Positions 1-5,378 of a stretch of DNA of 5,378 nucleotides are shown piece after piece. Below the pieces are notes generated by a model. The model made no database searches. It saw only the letters and a program-made list of their open reading frames with translations, and was not told the DNA's origin. The stretch is from Bacteroidia bacterium (GTDB lineage: Bacteria > Bacteroidota > Bacteroidia > Cytophagales > Cyclobacteriaceae). The translations under genes and the position numbers were made by a program. Each line of letters begins with the position of its first letter. Within the stretch, counting starts at the first letter, position 1. Location: assembly GCA_025356795.1 (NCBI GenBank), contig JANXRR010000142.1, positions 1 to 5,378 on the forward strand. The letters are read 5' to 3'.

Positions 1-3000
1 GTAGTAAGCAGGCCGGGCGATTCCATGCCCACCAAGTTATCGGAACTAAAGCCAAAGCTTTCGGGGTCAATATTGTCAACCCATTTTTTCAACATCAATA
101 CATTGTTGGCAACCAGACTTAGTTTTATTCCTTTTACAGGAGAGGTAGTCTTTAGGAATTTGGTAAGGTCATATCCAATTGTAATCTGGCGAAGCTTCCA
201 ATATCCTCCATTGTAAATAACAGGTTCAACTAGCCCTGCACTTCGCACCACCGACCAATAGGTTTGAGCAGGTGCCACTGCCGCATTTTTATTGCCGTTG
301 ATATCTACACCATCGCCAATAATACCACCTTCTCTTCCATCGAGGGTAACTTTGTGCAGCCCATGCCGGTAAGCGTTAAAGTTTGTTCCAGAGAGCATTT
401 TGTTGCCCAACTTAAAGTCGATAAGAAATGAAAGCGTTACGCCTTTGTACTTGAAGGCGTTGGTGAAACCACCTACCCATTTTGGCAAAGCGCTTCCGTA
501 AGATATTTGCGTGAGCGTGGGCAAGGGTATACCATTCGAACCGAAAATTTTATTTCCGTTGGCATCCCTTCTGTAGCCAAAGCCAACAATCTGGCCCATC
601 TCCTCTCCCACTATTTGTTGTACCGAACCATTGAATACGTGCGTACCTACCGTAATATTCTCACCTGGCTTTTCAGTCAATAAACTTACTACTTTGGTGA
701 TGTTATAAGCACCCGTAAATGTGAAATCCCATTCAAAATTATCTCTTCTAACGGGCACTAGGTTCACCATCATTTCAATGCCTTGATTTTGGCTCTTGCC
801 GCTGTTGATGCGGGTGTTCACAAATCCAGAAGCATCTGAAATTTGTGCTTGCACAATTTGATCGCTTGTTACTTTCTGGTATACAGCTAAGTCAACACCT
901 ACGCGGCTATCAAACATTTTCAATTCTAAGCCTAGCTCGGTTTCGGCTGTGCGCATGGGTTTCAAATTGGCGTTGGGCACCGTGCCTCCAAAATTGCCCA
1001 CCGGCTGATTTGCAAAGAGATTGGCGTTTACACCATAGAACAAAAGGTTGGAATACGGAGGCACATCTGTGTCGCTACCTACTTGTGCATAAGCCGCTCT
1101 AAACTTACCGAACGACAGCCAATTTGGCTTGCTGCCCAGTGATTCAGAAAATACATAACTCGCTGAAACCGATGGATACAAAATACTTCTGTTAGCTGCC
1201 GATAAAGTAGAGAACCAATCGTTGCGCACGGTGGCGTTTAAGAACAAATACTTTTTGTAACTAACTTCGCCTGAGCCGTATAAAGAATTAACGCCTCGTT
1301 CTTGGAGGTCATACGTTGGGTCTTTCACCCTTGCATTTTGAACGGTGTAAAGGCCTCTTACCACAAAGTCGGTTACTTGAACGCTGTTTAAGTCAGAGCG
1401 TCTTTGCATTTGGTTTCCACCTACGTTAAAGTTGATCCCAATATTTCCAAAATCTTTCGTTCCAGAGATCAAGAAGTCGGCATTGATTTCTCTAAACCTT
1501 CGTGCTTCTTGCGTATAAACACCATTTACAAACCCTGCGGGCGCTGCTGCCAGTGAAGCTTGACCTGTGGGGAAATTATTGTAATCCTGATCGCGCGACC
1601 AATAATCTTGACCCAAACGCGCTTGCACAAAAAGCCATTTTAAGATGTCATATTTCACCGAAAGGTTTCCGAAAATCCTGTCTCTGCGGATATTTTGAAC
1701 TTGATCTGACAGGGTGAAATACGGATTGGTTCGGTTCTGAAACCTAGAATAGATGTATTCGTTACCAGCAGCGTTATACTTGTTGGCTTCCAATACATCC
1801 AAGGGCATGGAGTTTGCCATCGCCATCAATACTGTAGGGATTGTGTTATCCTGATTGGCTACGTTGGGCGGATTTTTATTAAACTCATTTGAATAATTTA
1901 CATTGCCCTTAAAGCTGAGTTTCTCTGAAAGATCATAGCCAAAGCCAAGGTTGATTATCTTTTTCTCAAACGAGTTGTTTGGCATGATGCCTTTGCTGTT
2001 TGAATTGGCAAACGAAAGATTAAATCCCCCCTTGTCGCTATTGCTTGAAAGAGATACTGTGTTGGTAAGGTTTTGTCCATGTCTGTAAAACTTTGTTAAG
2101 ATATTTTTTTGTGGTTCGTATGGAAGGGTGAGATTGTTGTACAATACTTGTGTCATGCCGGGTTGGAACTTTTCACCGAACGACCATTGACCTGAAGTAG
2201 GATTGGTTGTAGTTGGGCGCACACCATTTTCGCCTTGACCATATTCGTATTGGTAATCGGTATAATCCAGTGGAGTCTCATCTGTAAAGTTCATATTGTA
2301 AGCCACCCCTATTCCCTTGGAAGTTCCACGCGATTTGGTAGTAATCATGATCACACCATCTTTAGCACGCGATCCATAAAGAGCAGATGCTGTTGCGCCT
2401 TTTAGCACAGTCATGCTTTCAACATCGTCAGGATTAATGCTAGAAAGGCCATCGCCACCATCGGAAGTATTTCCACCACCTCTCACACCAACAGAGCTGT
2501 CCGATCCGCCATTGTTAGGATTGGTGCCGAAATTGGTGTTGTCGATTGGTACTCCATTGATAACAATTAGTGGACTATTTTGCCCTGAGATAGACGATTG
2601 CCCACGGATACGGATTTTTGAAGTTCCACCCGGGCCTGTGCCCAATCCTGAAATACTCACCCCTGCAATTTTTCCCGCTAAGGCGTTGATAAGATTGGGT
2701 GTTCTGTTGATAGAGAGTTCATCGGCATTCACTTTGGTGGTGGCGTAGCCCAGACTTTTGCTTGACTTTTCGATACCTAAAGCAGTAACTACTATTTCTT
2801 CGAGTGCCTTTATATCGGGTAATAAAGACACATTCACTTCCGTGCGATTGCCTACCAATACTTCTTGGGTGGCATAACCGATAAAGCTTACAATTAATAC
2901 TGCATCTTCACCATCAACGGCAATTGAAAATTTTCCATCGGTGTCTGTAGTTGTGCCTTTGGTAGTGCCTTTAATAATAACGTTTACACCGGGCAATGGC

Positions 3001-3545
3001 CTTCCCTCCTCGTCTGATACCGCGCCTTGAACAACTTGCAACGCAGCATTAAAAGTAAGGTCTTCTAACAATGGTATGTTTGAATAAAGGGAAGCTAATT
3101 GGTTTTGATTGGCTGGAGAAAAATCGCCAAGGAGTGTTTTTTTAAATGAAGAAGTGTTGATTCTCTTTTCTGTGGGATAGATTACATAATTGCGCTGATC
3201 TAGCCGCTCGAACCTCAATTGATTGGAAAGCAAAAGCTTGTGCAATACTTTATCCAGTTTCTCTTGCTGATTCCAAGAAAAATCTTCTTCAAGACTAATA
3301 TCCTTGATTACATCATCATCATAGTTGAAGCTGACCTCGTACGAAGTGCCCAACAAGGAAAGTACTTCCTTCAAAGACTTCTTGTTGGGTACAACAGTAT
3401 TTTCCAGCTCCTGTTTTATGATTTTTTTATCCTGAAACGGAGAGGCCAGGCTCGCATATTCCTGCGAATAAGCCCCCGAGGCACTGCATAATAGAAATAA
3501 CACCAGTAGCTTCAGAGAGAGCTGTTTCTGTAAAGGGTTTTTCAT
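1..3545 (-). CDS. SusC/RagA-family TonB-dependent outer-membrane receptor with N-terminal STN signalling domain (3' end off window)
   Basis: Imports a ligand (often a glycan or peptide in this family) across the outer membrane using TonB energy, and probably signals its presence. The frame is open for 1181 codons from the ATG at 3543-3545. Residues 1-28 form a signal peptide (KLLVLFLL core, then a likely cut near AYS-QE). An STN domain spans about 44-124. A carboxypeptidase-regulatory-like beta domain spans about 171-242 (GRPLPGVNV, SFIGYATQ). A TonB-box-like EEIVVT lies at 249-254. The plug, about 262-404, has the SusC signatures KIRIRGQSS, PLIVINGVPID and ALYGSRAKDGVIMITT. The rest is an aromatic-rich beta barrel. 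The visible end, ESPGLLT, resembles the approach to a SusC C-terminus, so roughly 10-20 residues are missing. No Shine-Dalgarno precedes the ATG, as is usual in Bacteroidota. It lies 79 bp after the fecR-type gene on the same strand, so co-transcription is likely. A SusD partner would be expected past position 1. Family assignment is firm; the substrate is unknown. Confidence 0.96.
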   Translation of the reverse strand, partial: MKNPLQKQLSLKLLVLFLLCSASGAYSQEYASLASPFQDKKIIKQELENTVVPNKKSLKEVLSLLGTSYEVSFNYDDDVIKDISLEEDFSWNQQEKLDKVLHKLLLSNQLRFERLDQRNYVIYPTEKRINTSSFKKTLLGDFSPANQNQLASLYSNIPLLEDLTFNAALQVVQGAVSDEEGRPLPGVNVIIKGTTKGTTTDTDGKFSIAVDGEDAVLIVSFIGYATQEVLVGNRTEVNVSLLPDIKALEEIVVTALGIEKSSKSLGYATTKVNADELSINRTPNLINALAGKIAGVSISGLGTGPGGTSKIRIRGQSSISGQNSPLIVINGVPIDNTNFGTNPNNGGSDSSVGVRGGGNTSDGGDGLSSINPDDVESMTVLKGATASALYGSRAKDGVIMITTKSRGTSKGIGVAYNMNFTDETPLDYTDYQYEYGQGENGVRPTTTNPTSGQWSFGEKFQPGMTQVLYNNLTLPYEPQKNILTKFYRHGQNLTNTVSLSSNSDKGGFNLSFANSNSKGIMPNNSFEKKIINLGFGYDLSEKLSFKGNVNYSNEFNKNPPNVANQDNTIPTVLMAMANSMPLDVLEANKYNAAGNEYIYSRFQNRTNPYFTLSDQVQNIRRDRIFGNLSVKYDILKWLFVQARLGQDYWSRDQDYNNFPTGQASLAAAPAGFVNGVYTQEARRFREINADFLISGTKDFGNIGINFNVGGNQMQRRSDLNSVQVTDFVVRGLYTVQNARVKDPTYDLQERGVNSLYGSGEVSYKKYLFLNATVRNDWFSTLSAANRSILYPSVSASYVFSESLGSKPNWLSFGKFRAAYAQVGSDTDVPPYSNLLFYGVNANLFANQPVGNFGGTVPNANLKPMRTAETELGLELKMFDSRVGVDLAVYQKVTSDQIVQAQISDASGFVNTRINSGKSQNQGIEMMVNLVPVRRDNFEWDFTFTGAYNITKVVSLLTEKPGENITVGTHVFNGSVQQIVGEEMGQIVGFGYRRDANGNKIFGSNGIPLPTLTQISYGSALPKWVGGFTNAFKYKGVTLSFLIDFKLGNKMLSGTNFNAYRHGLHKVTLDGREGGIIGDGVDINGNKNAAVAPAQTYWSVVRSAGLVEPVIYNGGYWKLRQITIGYDLTKFLKTTSPVKGIKLSLVANNVLMLKKWVDNIDPESFGFSSDNLVGMESPGLLT

Positions 3546-3591
3546 AGGTATATATTTTACGTTTTTACTAGGTTAAATGCGCCCAAAGCAA

Positions 3592-3609
3592 TTTTCACTT
3601 TCGTGAAAA
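3592..3609 (-). repeat. Perfect hairpin with GAAA tetraloop between fecR-type and susC-type genes
   Basis: In minus-strand RNA sense the arms TTTTCAC and GTGAAAA (7 bp, perfect) enclose a GAAA loop closed by a C-G pair, which fits the stable GNRA tetraloop class. It begins 15 nt after the fecR-type stop codon and ends 46 nt before the susC-type ATG. It is not followed by a T-run in the direction of transcription, so it does not look like an intrinsic terminator. It could be an RNA processing or stability element that separates expression of a scarce regulator from an abundant transporter. That role is inference. Confidence 0.45.
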
Positions 3610-3624
3610 CAACGTAGGTTTTTC

Positions 3625-4668
3625 TTAAAGCTCTTTAATTGTAATCCTGTCTCCGTCCTGAACTATATCAAGATTGAAAACCTTGGATAACTTTGCGAGC
3701 AATTCTTTAATATCATCAGTGGAACTTGAACCAGTAAATTTTTTATCTTTAATGGCTTGGTCAGCAAAAACAATTTCATATCCATAGTTATCTTCAATCC
3801 AAGTACTAACCTCGCCCAAGGGCATACTTGAAAATTCGATCCTATTCTTGCGCCACGATAGAAAATCTTTTGTGTCAACTGCTTTCTTATTCACTGCTAG
3901 TGAGTTTTGTGCCACTTCCACAAAATCGCCTGGCTTCATAAAAACTGTCTGGTTTTTTTTCTCTTGGCCGCTTATGTTTAGTTTCACTTTCCCTTCTTCC
4001 AGCACAACTTTGGTTGTCCCTCTCCTGCTGTTTACATCGAACCGAGTGCCCAACACTTCCACTTGCAATTCGTCTGTAAAAACTTTAAAGTTTTCATTAT
4101 TGCTTTTGTGGGTTACTGCAAAAAATGCCTGCCCGTTGAGCCACACATGCCGATGGTTTGAGTTGAAATCGCTTGTTTTATAGTGAAGCGTAGAATTTGA
4201 ATTGAGTGTTACTTTGGTGCTATCGGGCAAGAAAAGTGTACGTGATTCTCCATATGCTGTAGCAACGGAAATTGTTGAAGCCTCTTTCCAATTGGTATAC
4301 ATCCAAAAACAAAGGCTTATCAATACTACTGCCGCTGCGGCCCTAAAAAATAAAATCGATGTACGCGCAGAAGTACTTTTAATAGCGGATGTTGAATTGG
4401 AAATTTTCAGGTGTTGCGCTTCCTCGTCAGTTGCTTTTGAAATACCTTCCCAAACCTCAAGGAACTTACCTTTGGGAGCTTCCAGAGTTTTAAATTCTAG
4501 CAGCAACAGTATCGTTCGAGCTTCAGCTACAGTAGAGGCGTGACCAGGATGTTTTGAAATCCAAGAACTCATAATGGCCTTGTTTTCTTCATTCGGGGCT
4601 TTCACCCATTGAATAAAGTCTTCATCCATTAAATAGTCCTCAAGAATGTATTTTGTTGAATAGGGCAT
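3625..4668 (-). CDS. FecR-family transmembrane anti-sigma factor with C-terminal STN-like DUF4974 domain
   Basis: Inner-membrane regulator that holds the partner ECF sigma factor and receives the signal from the receptor's STN domain. It is 347 aa, normal for Bacteroidota FecR proteins. A cytoplasmic anti-sigma region covers about 1-90 (WISKHPGH at 36-43 matches the family WLxxHP pattern). One membrane helix lies at about 105-124. The periplasmic FecR domain covers about 132-230, with hallmarks LPDSTKVTLNSNS (147-159), LNGQAFFAV (177-185) and LGTRFDV (206-212). A C-terminal DUF4974/STN-like domain covers about 277-345. G207-T208 sits where some FecR-type regulators (e.g. FoxR) self-cleave at a Gly-Thr bond. 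The first ATG is chosen because the stretch before Met14 resembles family N-termini, although Met14 has the better ribosome site. It lies upstream of the SusC-type gene on the same strand and is divergent from the sigma gene. Confidence 0.95.
   Translation of the reverse strand: MPYSTKYILEDYLMDEDFIQWVKAPNEENKAIMSSWISKHPGHASTVAEARTILLLLEFKTLEAPKGKFLEVWEGISKATDEEAQHLKISNSTSAIKSTSARTSILFFRAAAAVVLISLCFWMYTNWKEASTISVATAYGESRTLFLPDSTKVTLNSNSTLHYKTSDFNSNHRHVWLNGQAFFAVTHKSNNENFKVFTDELQVEVLGTRFDVNSRRGTTKVVLEEGKVKLNISGQEKKNQTVFMKPGDFVEVAQNSLAVNKKAVDTKDFLSWRKNRIEFSSMPLGEVSTWIEDNYGYEIVFADQAIKDKKFTGSSSTDDIKELLAKLSKVFNLDIVQDGDRITIKEL
4637..4641 (-). promoter_or_regulatory. Shine-Dalgarno-like GAGGA before an internal ATG (Met14) of the fecR-type gene
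   Basis: On the minus strand GAGGA lies 7 nt before the in-frame ATG at 4627-4629, which would start the protein at Met14 (MDEDFIQWV). The upstream ATG at 4666-4668 has no comparable motif. The bases also encode the Glu-Asp of the ILEDYL stretch, and Bacteroidota rarely depend on Shine-Dalgarno pairing, so this may be chance. It is recorded because it bears on the start choice. Confidence 0.25.
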
Positions 4669-4800
4669 TAACTCGTTTAATTTATTTCAATCGGTTGTAT
4701 TTGTAGAGAGGGTGTATTTCACAACTTTTCCCGAAGGATTCAAAAATTTATTTTTAGTGACCCTTGGATATCCTGAAAAACCGCTCGAGAGTTGCAATCG

Positions 4801-4831
4801 TTTGCATTATTGGATCCAATTGATAACTTTG
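4801..4831 (+). promoter_or_regulatory. Bacteroidota consensus promoter for the sigma-factor gene (TTTG-N19-TAACTTTG)
   Basis: TTTG at 4801-4804 is followed after 19 nt by TAACTTTG at 4824-4831. Both elements match the Bacteroidota primary-sigma consensus (-33 TTTG, -7 TAnnTTTG) exactly and with normal spacing. Only 5 nt separate the -7 element from the ATG at 4837, so transcription should begin within a base or two of the start codon and leave almost no 5' leader. Use of the housekeeping sigma is implied by the match rather than shown. Confidence 0.65.
4809..4820. repeat. Perfect 12-bp palindrome ATTGGATCCAAT in the promoter spacer
   Basis: ATTGGATCCAAT equals its own reverse complement over all 12 bases. 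It lies entirely within the 19-nt spacer (4805-4823) between the predicted -33 and -7 elements of the sigma gene. A dyad here is a typical place for a repressor dimer to block RNA polymerase. No regulator is identified in the window that would bind it, and 12-bp palindromes do occur by chance. Confidence 0.4.
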
Positions 4832-4836
4832 ACATC

Positions 4837-5378
4837 ATGTTTAACTCCATCATAGCATCGGGTCACGATTCTGAATCGCCATCAGATCAAGAAATTGAGC
4901 TATGGAGTAGGTTGAAAAAAGGGGATAAAAAAGCATTGAGCCTCATCTATGCCAAATATTTTTCCTGCCTTTATAATTATGGAATGAGGATCACGAAAGA
5001 TGCCGGGTTGGTTGAAGATTGCATACAAGATTTGTTCATAGAATTTTGGAACATGCGCGAAACGTTAAGTGAGGTGAAAAACCTTAAGTATTATTTTTAC
5101 AAATCGCTTAGGCGCAAAATTGCTCATACGCTGGCTGTAAAATTACGCCATCCTGCTACTGACGATCTCACTAGTTTTGAAATAGAACTCTCAGATAAAA
5201 CACACTATCTGTACCATGAAGTAAACAGCGATATACAAAAAAGATTGAAACAGCTTATCCATACACTTACTGCCAACCAAAAAGAGGCTATCTTCCTTAT
5301 CTACTTCGATCAATTGCCGTACGAAGAGGTTGCAGCCATCATGTGCTTAAAAGTAAAAACAGTTTACAATCTAGTGCA
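4837..5378 (+). CDS. ECF-type RNA polymerase sigma factor, FecI/Bacteroidota family (3' end off window)
   Basis: Sigma-70 family factor that directs RNA polymerase to target promoters, most likely those of the adjacent receptor locus. 180 complete codons are visible from the only in-frame ATG after the stop at 4774-4776. Region 2 covers about 36-103, with the core-binding helix VEDCIQDLFIEFW at 59-71 and the promoter-melting/-10 segment LKYYFYKSLRRKIAHTL at 83-99. A variable linker follows. Region 4 begins near 133, and its helix-turn-helix (LPYEEVAAIMCLKVKTVYN, 160-178) recognises the -35 element. The window ends inside or just after the recognition helix, so perhaps 10-25 residues are missing. 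There is no sigma region 1 or 3, as expected for ECF factors. The first 16 residues are a polar leader without family similarity. No ribosome-binding site is visible, which fits the near-leaderless promoter placement. It is divergent from its presumed anti-sigma gene. Confidence 0.95.
   Translation, partial: MFNSIIASGHDSESPSDQEIELWSRLKKGDKKALSLIYAKYFSCLYNYGMRITKDAGLVEDCIQDLFIEFWNMRETLSEVKNLKYYFYKSLRRKIAHTLAVKLRHPATDDLTSFEIELSDKTHYLYHEVNSDIQKRLKQLIHTLTANQKEAIFLIYFDQLPYEEVAAIMCLKVKTVYNLV

Larger units (their letters stand above)
4669..4836. promoter_or_regulatory. Divergent intergenic region between fecR-type and sigma-factor genes
   Basis: These 168 bp must hold the start signals for both transcription directions unless one gene is read from elsewhere. 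The right end carries a clear Bacteroidota-type promoter for the sigma gene with a palindrome in its spacer. Just upstream, TTGCA occurs at 4792-4796 and 4802-4806, exactly 10 bp (about one helical turn) apart. For the fecR-type gene I found no convincing promoter; the best -7-like candidate (4741-4748, minus strand, AATTTTTG) has one mismatch and no suitably spaced TTTG. No terminator or small ORF is evident. Confidence 0.6.

Noticed and set aside
3311..3322. CAT trinucleotide repeat as a phase-variable microsatellite
   Set aside because: Four units only, in frame, encoding Asp residues in the STN domain (NYDDD). Length changes would not shift the frame, and it reads as ordinary coding sequence.
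25..3491. Several plus-strand open frames (25-216, 845-1102, 1502-1717, 2413-2748, 3219-3491)
   Set aside because: All lie antisense inside the uninterrupted SusC-type coding frame, have no recognisable domains and show odd composition. They are shadows of the minus-strand gene.
3592..3624. Rho-independent terminator between the fecR-type and susC-type genes
   Set aside because: The hairpin stem is A/T-heavy and, in the direction of transcription, is followed by TTGCTTTGGG rather than a T-run.
3663..4543. Open frames at 3663-3878 (minus), 3848-4183 (plus) and 4202-4543 (plus)
   Set aside because: They overlap the well-supported FecR-family gene in other frames and translate to sequences with no family features.
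4741..4748. -7 promoter element for the fecR-type gene on the minus strand (AATTTTTG)
   Set aside because: The first base mismatches TAnnTTTG and no TTTG lies 17-23 nt upstream; the nearest similar motif, TTTC, is 26 nt away.
4792..4836. Upstream TTG starts (4792 or 4810) for the sigma factor
   Set aside because: The frame is open back to 4777, but these codons lie within the predicted promoter, no ribosome site precedes them and the added residues match no family pattern.
1..5378. Insertion sequence, CRISPR array, tRNA/rRNA or defence system
   Set aside because: Nearly all bases are accounted for by three conventional coding regions and two short gaps. I saw no transposase motifs, repeat arrays or structural RNA signatures.

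Overview
This window looks like chromosomal DNA from a member of the Bacteroidota, possibly of the Cytophagales type. The call rests on gene content: a SusC/RagA-type TonB-dependent receptor, a Bacteroidota-style FecR anti-sigma factor with a C-terminal STN-like domain, and a FecI-like ECF sigma factor. It is supported by A/T-rich upstream regions without Shine-Dalgarno sequences and by an exact match to the Bacteroidota promoter consensus (TTTG, 19 nt, TAnnTTTG). The species cannot be named from the sequence.

Layout. Positions 1-3545 (minus strand) are one continuous open frame encoding 1181 residues of a SusC-family outer-membrane transporter; only its last few residues lie off the left edge. 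I translated it codon by codon and found no stop or frameshift. A 79-bp gap (3546-3624) containing a short perfect hairpin separates it from the upstream fecR-type gene (3625-4668, minus). A 168-bp intergenic region (4669-4836) follows, and then an ECF sigma factor gene reads away on the plus strand (4837 to the right edge, 180 codons, truncated inside region 4).

How the genes fit together. This is a complete cell-surface signalling set. The receptor carries an N-terminal periplasmic STN (secretin/TonB N-terminus) domain, the usual signal-transmitting extension of transducing TonB receptors. The FecR protein has a cytoplasmic anti-sigma domain, one membrane helix and a periplasmic sensor. The sigma factor is the expected output. 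By family precedent, substrate binding at the receptor is relayed through STN to FecR, which releases or activates the sigma factor to transcribe the uptake genes. A SusD-type lipoprotein and substrate-processing genes would be expected beyond the left edge. The imported substrate cannot be deduced here.

Most notable points. The sigma gene is divergent from fecR-susC rather than upstream on the same strand. Its predicted promoter ends 5 nt before the ATG, implying a leaderless or nearly leaderless mRNA. A perfect 12-bp palindrome lies inside the promoter spacer and is a candidate operator. I see no mobile element, tRNA, rRNA, CRISPR array or novel defence system.
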